Source: Gemmatimonadota bacterium
Lineage (GTDB): Bacteria > Gemmatimonadota > Gemmatimonadetes > Gemmatimonadales > Gemmatimonadaceae
DNA: 64,000 nucleotides
Assembly (NCBI GenBank): GCA_016191225.1
Contig: JACPPC010000002.1
Span: 44,277 to 108,276, forward strand
Direction: 5' to 3'
Shown here: positions 42,126 through 51,614 of the stretch, piece after piece
Position numbering within the stretch: position 1 is the first letter of the stretch
Layout: each line of letters starts with the position of its first letter
Translations under genes and position numbers: made by a program
Notes under the pieces: generated by a model
What the model saw: the letters and a program-made list of their open reading frames with translations, nothing else
Told to the model about the DNA's origin: nothing
Databases searched by the model: none

Positions 42126-43613
42126 CTAGAAGCGCTGCACCGCCGCGCGGTTCAGGCGGCCGGGGTCGCCCACATACGCAAAGCGAACGTTCTTGAAATA
42201 GAGCCGCGCCGCGCGCTGCACGTCGGCCGGCGTGACACGTCGCAGCTCGCTGATGAAGCGCTCGGCGTAATGCCAGTCGGCGTGATAGAGCAGTCCACGC
42301 GCCAGCTGGTTGGCCTGCTCGGCGTTGGTCTCGTTGTTCAGGTAGTAGCGCACGAGGAACTGTTGCGTAAGCTGGCCGAGGGCCTCGGAAGTCAGCATCT
42401 CCCGCTGCAGGACCTGGATCTCCCGGCGCATCACGTCGAGGGCGACGTTGGGCGCGACGGTTGTGATGTAGAGGCCGGCGCTCGACACGCCACCCTCGCG
42501 AAAGGGGGCGTTCACGGCGTAGGTCAGGTTGCGGCGCTGCCGCAGTTCGCCGTCGAGTTGGCCGCTGAGCACCGCCGATGCCAGCCGCAGCGCCTCGTAG
42601 TCGCGGCTCGTGGGAGGCGGGCCGGCCACGTAGCCGAGCAGGTAATTGGTGGGCAAGGTGCGACCCTCGACCGCGACCGCGGGCCTGGCTGTCGGCAGGG
42701 TGTCGGGCAGGCGCCAGGCGAAGTCGCCGCGCGGCAACATGCCGATCGTCGTCCGCACCAGCCGCTCGACCTGGGCACGCGAGGAATTGCCGACGACCAC
42801 CAGCAGCATGCGCGACGTGACCATCCGTGTGCGCTGGAAGGCCGACAGCTCGGCGCGGGAGATGCGCGCCAGCGAGCGCTCGGTGCCGGTCTCCGACCGT
42901 TCGTACGGATGTCCCTCGAACGCCACCGAGTCGGCCATGAAATGCACCAGCGCATCGGGGTCATCGCGCCGCTGTCGCACGGCGCTCACGAGCTGGGTGC
43001 GCACGCGCTCGACCTCGGTCGAGTCGAGCGTGGGCTCCATGATGCGGTCGCTGAACACGGCCCACGTCGAGTCGAGCGTGCCGCGGGTGGCGCGGATGCC
43101 GATCATGGTCCAGTCCTGTTCGGCGTCGACGACGATCTCGGAGCCGAGGCGGGCCATCAGCTTCCGCAGCCGGTCCTTGGGATACCGGGCCGTGCCCTGC
43201 TCACTCGCCAGCAGCAGGAACGGCTCGATGCCGGCAGTGGCGTCCGTGGTGAGGCGCACGCCGCCGAGCAGGTAGAGGTTGGCGGCGATGACGTCGTTGG
43301 CGCTGTTCACGCGCTGGATCACGCGCACGCCGCCGACATCGTAGGCGGTCGTCCCCGTGTCGGTCACGGGCGGCAGCACCTCCGCGCTCGTTGCGGCCGG
43401 TGCCGCAGCCGGCGGCGGCACGCGCCGCGTCGGCGCGCGGGGTGACGCCTGAGCGGACCCCGTCGCGGGCGTACCGGAGCCGGCAATCAGCAGGACCCAC
43501 AGCCCGAGCCGGGCTGACCGCAGGCTGGGCAACACAGGGCCCGCCACGCATCGCATGCGCTGTGCGGGGCTCACGACCGGCGCTGCCCGCTCCTGGGTGT
43601 CGGTCTCCTTCAC
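42126..43613 (-). CDS. M16 peptidase family, inactive partner subunit
   Basis: A 495-residue protein with an N-terminal hydrophobic segment (about 35-55) and two M16 domains. The zinc motif HxxEH is absent from the first domain. The C-terminal part retains the paired R-Y type motif LRQRRNLTYAV. This is the usual non-catalytic half of a heterodimeric M16B protease. The GTG start overlaps the stop of the catalytic subunit by four bases (GTGA), so the pair is translated together. It is probably periplasmic. Confidence 0.87.
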   Translation of the reverse strand: MKETDTQERAAPVVSPAQRMRCVAGPVLPSLRSARLGLWVLLIAGSGTPATGSAQASPRAPTRRVPPPAAAPAATSAEVLPPVTDTGTTAYDVGGVRVIQRVNSANDVIAANLYLLGGVRLTTDATAGIEPFLLLASEQGTARYPKDRLRKLMARLGSEIVVDAEQDWTMIGIRATRGTLDSTWAVFSDRIMEPTLDSTEVERVRTQLVSAVRQRRDDPDALVHFMADSVAFEGHPYERSETGTERSLARISRAELSAFQRTRMVTSRMLLVVVGNSSRAQVERLVRTTIGMLPRGDFAWRLPDTLPTARPAVAVEGRTLPTNYLLGYVAGPPPTSRDYEALRLASAVLSGQLDGELRQRRNLTYAVNAPFREGGVSSAGLYITTVAPNVALDVMRREIQVLQREMLTSEALGQLTQQFLVRYYLNNETNAEQANQLARGLLYHADWHYAERFISELRRVTPADVQRAARLYFKNVRFAYVGDPGRLNRAAVQRF

Positions 43614-45091
43614 TTGCCCACCATCGCCACGAGGTCTGCCTCCGTCAGGCCGAGCGCCTTTCTGTCATCGGGCGAGATCATGATGCCGATCACGCGGGGC
43701 TTGGCCACGATGTAGGTGCCGGCATAGCGCCGCAGGTCGGCGAGGGTCTGACGGGCCATGTTGTCCACGTAGCCCATGAAGTAGTCCAGGTCGGCCACGG
43801 ACCACCAGAAGCCGATCGTGTGGGTGAGGTCAGAGGCGCGCTCGAAGCCGAAGGCCGAGCTGACGGCCCGGTGCGCCTTAGCCTCGTCGAGGGCGTCGCG
43901 CGGAATGAGGGCGGGGTCGCCGAGCCGGGCGATCTCCGTCTTGAGGGCCTTCATCGCATCGCGAAACCGTTCGCGCGAGGTCTGGCCACTGATCGAGATC
44001 GGCCCGACCTGATTGAGCGTGTAGTAGTTGAAGCCGATGCCGTCCCAGAGCCCGCTGTCGACGAGGCGCCGCTGCACCGCGGACCCCGGCGCATTGAGCA
44101 CGTCGCTGAAGACGTCCGCGGCGTAGGTCGCGCCGGGGTCGGTGCGCACACTGGGGCCGTGCCACTGAACAAGGATGGTGATGGCACTGACCGGCTGTTC
44201 GACGATTACGCCCACGTCGGCGGCGAGGGGCGGCATGCGGGGGATTGGCCACTTCGTGAACGGGTCGTCGCCCCGTGACCATCCCCCGAAGATCTCCGCC
44301 GCGAAGGCGAAGGCCTTCTCGGGGTCCACGTCGCCGGTGATGATCAGCGCCGAGTTGTTGGGGAGGTAGTAGCGGTACTGGATCTCGCGCATCTTCTGTG
44401 GCGTGGTGGTGCGGATCACGCCGCGGTCGCCGATCGTGTTCTTCCGGCTCCACTGCACGCCCCAGAGCCTCTGCCCGGTGACCTGCGTGAGCTGGAAGAA
44501 GGGGTTCGACTCCTGCCGGTCGTACTCGCCGAGCACGATCTCCCGCTCGCGGCCGAGCTCGTCCTCGCGAAAGAGGGGCTCGCGCAGGGAGGCCGACAGC
44601 AGGCGCATGCCCCCCTCGAGCGAGTCGGCCAGCATCGTCATGTAATAGTTGACGCGCTCCTCGCTGGTGGTGCCGTTGAACTCGGCCCCCAGCTCGCCGG
44701 CACGCTGGGCAAAGGCGCCCGGATCGGGAAAGAACCGGCTCGCCTTGAAGAACATGTGCTCGTACAGGTGCGCCAGCCCCGCGTACTCCGGTGACTGGGT
44801 GAACGAGCCGTTCTTGACGTCTAGCTCGACGGTCACCAGCGGCACGCCGTGATTCTCGACGACGATGACCTCGAGGCCGTTGGGGAGCACCTTCTGCCGG
44901 ATGGCGCGCGACAGCTCGGCGCGGCTCTGCGCCTGGGCGGGGGCGAGTGCGCCCAGGAGTGCAGAGGCCCACCAAGTGGCGCCACGGGCATGGTGCGTGA
45001 GGCGCCGCCAAGCGGCCGCCCGGGCACGTCGCGCCAGCCGGTACCGCGTGCGGGTGACGCCACTCGATCGACCGGTCGCGCTGGAATTCAT
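43610..45091 (-). CDS. M16 zinc metallopeptidase, catalytic subunit
   Basis: A 493-residue protein. The signal-like N-terminus is long and Arg-rich before WWASALLGALAPAQAQ. The inverted zinc motif HLYEHMFF (H-x-x-E-H) is present and the third ligand Glu lies downstream near ERVNYY. The protein degrades peptides extracytoplasmically with its partner encoded immediately after. The ATG at 45091 sits only 29 bases from the divergent murB ATG, which leaves little promoter space. A shorter start within the Arg-rich region is possible. Confidence 0.9.
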   Translation of the reverse strand: MNSSATGRSSGVTRTRYRLARRARAAAWRRLTHHARGATWWASALLGALAPAQAQSRAELSRAIRQKVLPNGLEVIVVENHGVPLVTVELDVKNGSFTQSPEYAGLAHLYEHMFFKASRFFPDPGAFAQRAGELGAEFNGTTSEERVNYYMTMLADSLEGGMRLLSASLREPLFREDELGREREIVLGEYDRQESNPFFQLTQVTGQRLWGVQWSRKNTIGDRGVIRTTTPQKMREIQYRYYLPNNSALIITGDVDPEKAFAFAAEIFGGWSRGDDPFTKWPIPRMPPLAADVGVIVEQPVSAITILVQWHGPSVRTDPGATYAADVFSDVLNAPGSAVQRRLVDSGLWDGIGFNYYTLNQVGPISISGQTSRERFRDAMKALKTEIARLGDPALIPRDALDEAKAHRAVSSAFGFERASDLTHTIGFWWSVADLDYFMGYVDNMARQTLADLRRYAGTYIVAKPRVIGIMISPDDRKALGLTEADLVAMVGK

Positions 45092-45120
45092 GGATGTCGC
45101 GGGCTTTCTTTCTCGCACGT

Positions 45121-46077
45121 ATGGTCCTCGCTCCGTCGCTGCCTGCAGCATCGCTCGACCGGCTCGCCGCCGCATTGGGACGCGGCCGTGTGGGACGGGA
45201 GGTCGCGCTCGCTCCATACACGACCTTCCGCATCGGGGGTCCGGCGGACCTCCTGTACCGGGCGACGTCGGCCGATGAGCTGGCCGGCGCCGTCGCCGCG
45301 GCCCGGGCCGCGGACGTGCCGTCCTTCGTGCTCGGCCTCGGCGCGAACGTGCTGGTCGGCGACCGGGGGGTCCGCGGCCTCGTGATCCGCAACGAGTCGC
45401 GGCAGGTGACCTTTCACAACGACGGGCGCGTGGACGCGGAGAGCGGCGTGGTGATGGGTGAGCTGATTCATGCCGCGGTCGCCCGCGGCTGGTCGGGCAT
45501 CGAACACTACATCGGGATACCGAGCACGGTAGGGGGCGCGGTCTGGCAGAACCTGCACTTCCTGTCGCCGGCGCCGGCGCGCGAGCGTACGATGTTCATC
45601 GCCGAGGTGACGGAGACGGTGGACTTGCTCGGCGCCGATGGCCGACGTCGCACCGTCGATCGCGCCGGCATGCAGTTCGGGTACGACACGAGCCTGCTCC
45701 ACAACGGCCAGGACATTGCGCTGTCGGTGCGGCTCCGCCTGGCGCGCGGCGACCAGGCGACGATGCACCGGATCCTGCAGGAGAACCTGGGCTGGCGAGG
45801 CAGCCGGCACCCGTGGCTCGAGCACCACCCCAGCGCGGGGTCGATCTTCAAGAAGATCGAGGGGGTTGGAGCGGGGCGGCTGGTGGACCAGTGCGGGCTC
45901 AAGGGATATCGCGTCGGCGACGCCCAGGTGTCGCACCTCCACGCCAACATCTTCGTGAACCTGGGACAGGCGACGGCGGCCGACGTGCGGGAGCTGATCC
46001 GGGTCGCGCAGGCGGCGGTGCTGGAGAAGTTCGGGCAGCGGCTGGAGCCCGAGATCGGGTTCGTGGGGGAGTTCTAG
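45121..46077 (+). CDS. murB: UDP-N-acetylenolpyruvoylglucosamine reductase
   Basis: A 318-residue FAD enzyme of peptidoglycan precursor synthesis. FAD-binding features are TTFRIGGPADLLYRA and LGLGANVLVGDRGVRGLVI. The substrate loop is YIGIPSTVGGAVWQN, and the C-terminal SAGSIFKKIEG with GLKGYRVGDAQVS completes the domain. It reduces the enolpyruvyl group to lactyl using NADPH. ATG 45121 was chosen; an in-frame ATG at 45094 would add nine residues and nearly abut the divergent M16 start. Confidence 0.93.
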   Translation: MVLAPSLPAASLDRLAAALGRGRVGREVALAPYTTFRIGGPADLLYRATSADELAGAVAAARAADVPSFVLGLGANVLVGDRGVRGLVIRNESRQVTFHNDGRVDAESGVVMGELIHAAVARGWSGIEHYIGIPSTVGGAVWQNLHFLSPAPARERTMFIAEVTETVDLLGADGRRRTVDRAGMQFGYDTSLLHNGQDIALSVRLRLARGDQATMHRILQENLGWRGSRHPWLEHHPSAGSIFKKIEGVGAGRLVDQCGLKGYRVGDAQVSHLHANIFVNLGQATAADVRELIRVAQAAVLEKFGQRLEPEIGFVGEF

Positions 46078-46132
46078 CCCGCTCCAGCGTGGCGCAGCGC
46101 GGGCGGGCACGCGCCATACGCGACCCGCAAAG

Positions 46133-47128
46133 TCAGCGGGGAGGGGTAGCGCGGCGCTCCTGCATCAGCGACACCACCACGCCCCCCGCCAGGACCGCTG
46201 CGATCACCGCCAGCAGCCACTGGTTCACGTTCGGCCCGAACTCGCGCGCCAGCCAGTCGGCCACCAGCATCTTGGCCCCCACGATGCCAAGGATGATCGC
46301 CAGCGACGTCTTGAGGTGTGCGAACCGGTCCATCGCGCCGGCGAGGGCGAAGTAGAGCGACCGCAGCCCAAGGATCGCGAACACGTTGCTGGTGAACACG
46401 AGGAACGGGTCCGTCGTGATCGCGAAGATCGCGGGAATCGAGTCAACCGCGAACAGCAGGTCGGTGGTCTCGACGAGGAGCAGACAGACGGCCAGCGGCG
46501 TGAGCATCCACTTGCCGGATTCCCTGATGAAGAAGTCGTGCCCGTGCTCGCTGCTGGTCACCGGCAACACCCGCCGGATCCAGCGCACCATCCGCGACTC
46601 GTCGGGCTCCGCCGCCACGTCGCCGCCGGACCAGAGCATCTTCGTCGCCGTGTAGAGCAGGAAGGCGCCGAACAGGTACAGGATCCAGTGATACCGGGCG
46701 ACGAGCTGCGCGCCGACGGCGATCATCGTGCCGCGCATGGCGAGCGCTCCCACCACCCCCCAGAAGAGCACCCGGTGCTGGTACGACGCCGGGATGCGCA
46801 GGTGGGTGAAGATCAGTGCGATCACGAACACGTTGTCGGTCGAGAGGGACAGTTCGACCAGATAGCCGGTCAGGTACTTGATGGCGGCGATGCGGCCCGT
46901 GTTCACCACTCCGTCGATCGCGTCCGGCGAGGCCCCGAGCCCGAGCCAATGCCCGTCGTACGCGAGGTACACGAACGCCGTGAAGGCGAGCGCGAGTGCG
47001 GCGAAGATTGCGGTGTTCCGGAACGCCTCGCGCACCGGGATCACGTGGTCCTCGCGGTTAAGGACGCCGAGATCGAAGGCGAGCAGCGCCCCCACCAGCA
47101 GGAGGAAGCCCGCCCAGGCGACGATCAT
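46133..47128 (-). CDS. TerC/Alx-family membrane protein (metal exporter)
   Basis: A 331-residue integral membrane protein with about eight helices. The TerC marks are LSLSTDNVFVIALIF near residue 95 and LLLVETTDLLFAVDSIPAIFAIT near 220, carrying the conserved acidic residues in the membrane. Family members such as Alx and MeeY export manganese or calcium and protect secreted enzymes. ATG 47128 overlaps the ABC-F stop by four bases, so expression is linked. No yybP-ykoY riboswitch was seen upstream; the gene lacks its own leader. Confidence 0.9.
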   Translation of the reverse strand: MIVAWAGFLLLVGALLAFDLGVLNREDHVIPVREAFRNTAIFAALALAFTAFVYLAYDGHWLGLGASPDAIDGVVNTGRIAAIKYLTGYLVELSLSTDNVFVIALIFTHLRIPASYQHRVLFWGVVGALAMRGTMIAVGAQLVARYHWILYLFGAFLLYTATKMLWSGGDVAAEPDESRMVRWIRRVLPVTSSEHGHDFFIRESGKWMLTPLAVCLLLVETTDLLFAVDSIPAIFAITTDPFLVFTSNVFAILGLRSLYFALAGAMDRFAHLKTSLAIILGIVGAKMLVADWLAREFGPNVNQWLLAVIAAVLAGGVVVSLMQERRATPPR

Positions 47129-49083
47129 CGCCGTGCCCCGTTCGTCGCCGCGTCGAGGGCCTCGGTGGCACGCGTCCATGCCTCGAGCGCCTCGTCGAGG
47201 ATCGCGCGCGCCTCCTCGAGTTCCCGGCCCAGCGCGGCCGCGCGAGCGCCGGTCTCGCCGGGGGCATAGAGTGCCGGGTCGTCGAGTGCCGCCGAGAGGT
47301 GTGCCACCCCCGCCTCGCGCGTCGCGATCTCCGCCTCCAGCTCCTCGATCCGGCGGCGCAGCTTCCGCTCGCTGGCCTGCCCCTCCTTGCGGGCCGAGTC
47401 GCCCTTGTGCGTCTTCTGGCGCTCCTTCACCCGGCGCAGCGCCTCGTCCTCCGACGCCTGCACGCTGGCCGCGTGCGCGCGCTCACGGCTCGCGACTTCC
47501 CATTCCGCGAAGTCGCCGGCGTACTCGCTGATCTTCCCGTCGTGCAGCATCCAGACCTTCGTCACCAGCGAGCGCAACAGCGCCCGGTCGTGGCTCACGA
47601 GCAGCACGGTGCCGTCGTAGCCCTCGATCGCGTCCTCGATCGACTCGATCGACTCGACGTCGAGGTGGTTCGTCGGCTCGTCGAACACGAGCAGGTTCGC
47701 GCCCTCGAGCATCATGATCGCCAGTGCCACCCGCGCCTTCTCGCCCCCCGACAGCGTCCCGGCGCGACGCAGCACCGCATCGCCGCTGAAGTCGAAGGTG
47801 CCGAGGTGGTTCTGGATCGCCCCGCGTTCCCACAGCGGGCGCCGTTCCTGGATGATCTCGTACAGCGTCTGGCTCGGGGGCACCTGCGACAGGTCCTGCC
47901 GGTAGTACGCCATCGTCACCGAGCCGCCGAGCCGGATGCTGCCGTCGGCGGGGGAGTGCTCGCCGGCCAAGGTGCGCAGCAGCGTGCTCTTGCCCACGCC
48001 GTTCGGCCCGATCAGCCCCACCACGTCCCCGCGCCGCACCACGCCGGTGAAGTTCCGCAGCAGCGTGCGCCCGCCGATTTCCAGCGTCACCGTGTCGGCC
48101 ACCACCACTTGGTCGCCGCCGCGCTCGCGCGCCTTGAACTGCAGCGACATCGTCCCCGCCTCGCCGGGCGGCGGCGCCAGGCGCGCGACCCGCGCCAGGC
48201 GCGCCCGGCGCCCCTTGGCCTGCGCGCTGTTCACTCCGGCGATGTTTCGCCGGATGTACTCCTCTTCCTTCGCGATCGTCTTGCGCTGCTGGTCGAATCG
48301 GCGCTGGCGCGTCAGGCGTCGCTCGGCACGCTGCAGCACGAACGCCTCGTAGCCGCCTGCGTAGGCCTCGACCGTGTGGTCCTCGACGTGCGCGATGTGG
48401 TTCGCGATCGTGGCCAGGAAGGCACGGTCGTGGCTGATCACCAGCACCGTGCGGTCGGTTTCCCTCAGGTATCCCTCGAGCCACTGGGTCGTGTCGAGGT
48501 CGAGGTGGTTCGTCGGCTCGTCGAGCAGGAGCACGTCGGCGCCGGCGATCAGCTGCCGGGCGAGGCCCACGCGCCCTCGTTCACCCCCCGACAGGCATGC
48601 GAGCGCCTGCGTGCGCGCAGCGTCAGGGTCGAATCCGAGGCCGTGCAGCACGGCGTCTACCCGAGGGGCGAGGGTATAGCCCCCCTCGCGGTCGAAGCGC
48701 TCGAGGTCATGCGAGTACCTGTCCATCTGCGCATCCGTGACCTGATCGCCCGCCTCGGCCAGCGCATTCGCCTGCTCGGAGAGCGATCGCTCGAGCTTGA
48801 GCAGCTCGGCGCAGGCGCCCGCGGCCGCCTCCCACACCGTGGTGGCATCGCCGTAGTCACGGTGCTGCTCGAGCACCGACCAACGCACCCCTTGCATGCG
48901 GGCGATCTGCCCGCGCGTGGGCTGCTGTTCGCCGGTCATGATCCGGAACAGCGTCGTCTTGCCGGTGCCGTTGCGGCCCACGATGCCCCACCGCTCGCCG
49001 CGGTCGACGGTGAACGTCACGTCGCGCAGCAGCGTCGTGGCGCCAAAGTCCACGCCGATTCCAGACAGGGAGACGAGGCTCAC
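47125..49083 (-). CDS. ABC-F family ATPase (ribosome-associated)
   Basis: A 652-residue protein with two ABC domains and no membrane segments. Domain 1 has GRNGTGKTT and LSGGERGRVGLARQL, domain 2 has GPNGVGKST and LSGGEKARVALA, and both have DEPTNHLD. The linker between domains is charged (RRNIAGVNSAQAKGRRARL) and the C-terminus has a coiled coil (RKLRRRIEELEAEIATRE) like Uup. Such proteins act at the ribosomal E site to resolve stalled peptides or antibiotics. The start is GTG 49083. It is co-transcribed with terC. Confidence 0.93.
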   Translation of the reverse strand: MSLVSLSGIGVDFGATTLLRDVTFTVDRGERWGIVGRNGTGKTTLFRIMTGEQQPTRGQIARMQGVRWSVLEQHRDYGDATTVWEAAAGACAELLKLERSLSEQANALAEAGDQVTDAQMDRYSHDLERFDREGGYTLAPRVDAVLHGLGFDPDAARTQALACLSGGERGRVGLARQLIAGADVLLLDEPTNHLDLDTTQWLEGYLRETDRTVLVISHDRAFLATIANHIAHVEDHTVEAYAGGYEAFVLQRAERRLTRQRRFDQQRKTIAKEEEYIRRNIAGVNSAQAKGRRARLARVARLAPPPGEAGTMSLQFKARERGGDQVVVADTVTLEIGGRTLLRNFTGVVRRGDVVGLIGPNGVGKSTLLRTLAGEHSPADGSIRLGGSVTMAYYRQDLSQVPPSQTLYEIIQERRPLWERGAIQNHLGTFDFSGDAVLRRAGTLSGGEKARVALAIMMLEGANLLVFDEPTNHLDVESIESIEDAIEGYDGTVLLVSHDRALLRSLVTKVWMLHDGKISEYAGDFAEWEVASRERAHAASVQASEDEALRRVKERQKTHKGDSARKEGQASERKLRRRIEELEAEIATREAGVAHLSAALDDPALYAPGETGARAAALGRELEEARAILDEALEAWTRATEALDAATNGARR

Positions 49084-49099
49084 GGGGTGACCGCGGGCA

Positions 49100-49122
49100 G
49101 CCCGTCAGCGCGCGCTGCGGGC
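49100..49122 (-). terminator. Candidate hairpin after Spx/ArsC-like gene
   Basis: GCCCGTCAGCG at 49100-49110 pairs with CGCTGCGGGC at 49113-49122 with one bulged T. It lies between the Spx/ArsC-like stop and the ABC-F start and may reduce read-through. Confidence 0.35.
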
Positions 49123-49123
49123 G

Positions 49124-49495
49124 TCACCTGACCGAGATCCATGCCGCCCACACCTCCGGGGCCATGCCGACGGTGACCTGCTGCCTGCAGCGGGCGAGTG
49201 GCTGCCGGAGCAGCAGCGGCTCGTCGGCAAGGAGGGAGATCCACGTCGCGTCACCGTACCGGGCGGGGCCCAGTCCGAGCTCGACGAAGCGCTTCGACGC
49301 GCGGTCCACGAGCGCCTCGGCGCCGAACTTCTGCGCGAAGCGCTGCAGTTCCCCTGGCGAGGCAGGCCGCTCCAGCAGGTCGACGAAGTGCGTGCGGATG
49401 CGGCGCTCGGAGAAGAAGCGCAGCGCCGCCCGCGTATCGGCGTGCTTCTTCGTCCCGAACAGCTGCACTTCCACCGCGCCGGTCACCGTGCTCAT
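49124..49495 (-). CDS. Spx/ArsC-like thioredoxin-fold protein lacking the catalytic cysteine
   Basis: A 123-residue protein of the ArsC/Spx family. It opens with VQLFGTKKHADTRAALRFF, where relatives read GTKKC; the Cys position is His18. FVDLLERPASPGELQRFAQKFG and PLLLRQPLARC match the rest of the fold. Without the redox Cys it is unlikely to reduce arsenate. It may be a binding protein or regulator. The start is ATG 49495. It is on the same strand as the ABC-F gene and divergent from the YheT-like hydrolase. Confidence 0.75.
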   Translation of the reverse strand: MSTVTGAVEVQLFGTKKHADTRAALRFFSERRIRTHFVDLLERPASPGELQRFAQKFGAEALVDRASKRFVELGLGPARYGDATWISLLADEPLLLRQPLARCRQQVTVGMAPEVWAAWISVR

Positions 49496-49594
49496 TCTTG
49501 TCCCATTCCTGCCCGTGTCTCGTCGGACCGGCGCGGCCACGACGGCGCGCGACGGAACCCTCCGGCCAGACGCCAAATCTAGCCGAGCGCACGA

Positions 49595-50614
49595 GTGGCC
49601 TCCGACCCGAGCTTTCGCCCCGCCTGGTGGTTGCGCGGCGCCCATGCGCAGACCCTCTGGGGCAAGGTTCGCCGCAGGGATCCCGGCATCGCGACGCGGC
49701 CTGAACAGTGGCCGGCACCCGATGGAGACCTGCTCGACGTCCATCGCCTCGATGGGCCGGCCGGCTCGCCGCGGCTCGTGATCCTCCACGGCCTCGAGGG
49801 CACCGCCGCCTCGCACTACGTGCGGTCGAGCTTCGACGAAGCTGCCCGGCGCGGATGGTGCGCGGTCCTCCTGCTCTTTCGCGGCTGCTCGGGCCGGCTC
49901 AATCACGCCCGGCGACTGTACCACAGCGGAGAGACCACGGACCTCGACCACGTGGTGCGCACCCTGCTCCGCGAGGAACCCGGCGCACCGATCGTGCTGG
50001 CCGGCTTCTCCTTGGGCGGCAATGTGCTCCTCAAGTGGCTAGGCGAACAGGGCGACCGCGTGCCCCGGGAGGTGGTCGCGGCGGCGGGTGTTTCCGTTCC
50101 GTTCGACCTGGCCCGCGGCTCGCGCCACTTGGAGCGGGGCGTTTCGCGCGTGTACTCGCGGACCTTCCTGCGATCCCTCAAGGCAAAGGCCGCCGCCAAG
50201 GTGGCGCAGTTTCCCGACCTCCCGGTGCGGCTTGGTGAGGCGATGACCTCGCGCACGCTCTGGGAGTTCGACGACGCGATGACGGCGCCGCTGCACGGCT
50301 TTCGCGATGCCGCCCAGTACTACGCCCGGTCGAGCTCGCTCGGCTACCTCGCCAGGGTCCGTCGTCCGTCGCTGCTGCTGAGTGCTGTGGACGACCCGTT
50401 TCTCCCGGCTAGCGTCCTCGACGATGTGCGCGCCGTGGCGCGCGGCAACCCGGCGCTGCGACTCGAGTTCCCGGAGCGCGGCGGGCATGTCGGGTTCGTG
50501 AGTGGCGCGCGCCGCGGGGAGCCTTTCTATTACGCGGAGTGGCGGGCCATGTCATTCCTGGCTGCGCAGCTGGACCACCGCCCCCAACCCCTCGCCGTCG
50601 GCAGTCCCCGTTGA
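49595..50614 (+). CDS. YheT-like alpha/beta hydrolase
   Basis: A 339-residue hydrolase. The family start is WLRGAHAQTLWG. The oxyanion region is VILHGLEGTAASHYV, the nucleophile Ser lies in AGFSLGGN, and the acidic and His residues in DDPFLP and GGHVGFV. YheT-type enzymes are cytosolic lipases or esterases of unclear substrate. The start is GTG 49595. It lies upstream of the dienelactone hydrolase-like lipoprotein, with a 48-base gap. Confidence 0.9.
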   Translation: MASDPSFRPAWWLRGAHAQTLWGKVRRRDPGIATRPEQWPAPDGDLLDVHRLDGPAGSPRLVILHGLEGTAASHYVRSSFDEAARRGWCAVLLLFRGCSGRLNHARRLYHSGETTDLDHVVRTLLREEPGAPIVLAGFSLGGNVLLKWLGEQGDRVPREVVAAAGVSVPFDLARGSRHLERGVSRVYSRTFLRSLKAKAAAKVAQFPDLPVRLGEAMTSRTLWEFDDAMTAPLHGFRDAAQYYARSSSLGYLARVRRPSLLLSAVDDPFLPASVLDDVRAVARGNPALRLEFPERGGHVGFVSGARRGEPFYYAEWRAMSFLAAQLDHRPQPLAVGSPR

Positions 50615-50662
50615 GGGCGGCGCCCGACGGACCATCCTTTCCACCGCCTGGGAGTCGTTCGC

Positions 50663-51598
50663 ATGCTGACTGTCCGCCGATTCGCCTTCGCGCTGCCGCT
50701 CGCCCTGCTGGTCGCCGCGGCCTGCTCGATCAAGCCGGCCCCGATGGACGACAACCACGCCGGCCTTGACGCCGACGGTACCGCGTTGCCCGCGTCGGGC
50801 CATGTGTCCCTGCCTGCGCAGGACCCCGTGATCCCGGCGGGTCACTTGCAGGCCAAGGAACGGCTCGACAAGTCGCCGCGCCACGGTGAGTGGGCCAGGA
50901 TCGCGTGGGAGCCGGGAGGCAAGGACTCGCTGATGGCGTGGATCGTCTACCCGGAGCGTAAGCGCAATGCCCCCGTCGTGGTGGTGATCCACGAGATCTT
51001 CGGGCTCTCCACCTGGGTGCGCGGCGTGGCCGACCAGCTGGCCGCCGACGGCTACATCGCCGTTGCCCCCGACCTGCTGTCGCTGAAGCGCGGCGGTCCG
51101 AGCAGCGACGAACTTGCCTCCGATTCGGCGACCAAGCTGATTCGCGGCGTGACCCGGGATGAGATGAACAAGGGCGTCACGGCGGCGGCCCGGTACGGGA
51201 TGTCGCTGCCGGCCGCCGTCAAAAAGTACGGCGTGGTGGGCTACTGCTGGGGCGGCTCGGCGTCATTCAACCATGCGGTGTTCAACGCCCCCGGGCTCGC
51301 CGCAGCGGTAGTGTACTACGGCACTTCGCCCGAAGCCGACTCGCTATCGCGCGTGAGCGTGCCCGTGCTCGGCCTGTACGGCGGCAACGACCAGCGCGTG
51401 AACGCCACGATTCCGCGAGCCGACAGCACCATGAAGGCACTCGGCAAGACGTACGAGAAGGAGATCTTCGACGGCGCGGGGCACGGATTCCTGCGGGCCC
51501 AGGAAGGGCCGCAGAGCGCCAACGGCGCGAACCTCGCCGCGGCCCAGAAGGCCTGGCCGCGCACCATCGGCTGGTTCCGCAAGTACCTCGGCGGCTGA
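50663..51598 (+). CDS. Dienelactone hydrolase-like lipoprotein
   Basis: A 311-residue protein with a lipobox ending in LVAAAC (Cys21). The dienelactone hydrolase fold has VVVIHEIFGLSTWVRGVADQL, the Cys nucleophile in GYCWGGS, and the acidic and His residues in YGGNDQRV and GAGHGFL. It is anchored outside the cytoplasmic membrane, unlike cytosolic dienelactone hydrolases, so its substrate is uncertain. ATG 50663 fits the signal peptide. A small membrane protein gene follows 16 bases later. Confidence 0.9.
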   Translation: MLTVRRFAFALPLALLVAAACSIKPAPMDDNHAGLDADGTALPASGHVSLPAQDPVIPAGHLQAKERLDKSPRHGEWARIAWEPGGKDSLMAWIVYPERKRNAPVVVVIHEIFGLSTWVRGVADQLAADGYIAVAPDLLSLKRGGPSSDELASDSATKLIRGVTRDEMNKGVTAAARYGMSLPAAVKKYGVVGYCWGGSASFNHAVFNAPGLAAAVVYYGTSPEADSLSRVSVPVLGLYGGNDQRVNATIPRADSTMKALGKTYEKEIFDGAGHGFLRAQEGPQSANGANLAAAQKAWPRTIGWFRKYLGG

Positions 51599-51614
51599 GC
51601 CGGGGCCGGGCCTC

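Noticed and set aside
46081..46132. Terminator between murB and terC
   Set aside because: Only a six-bp stem with a long loop could be drawn, too weak to support.
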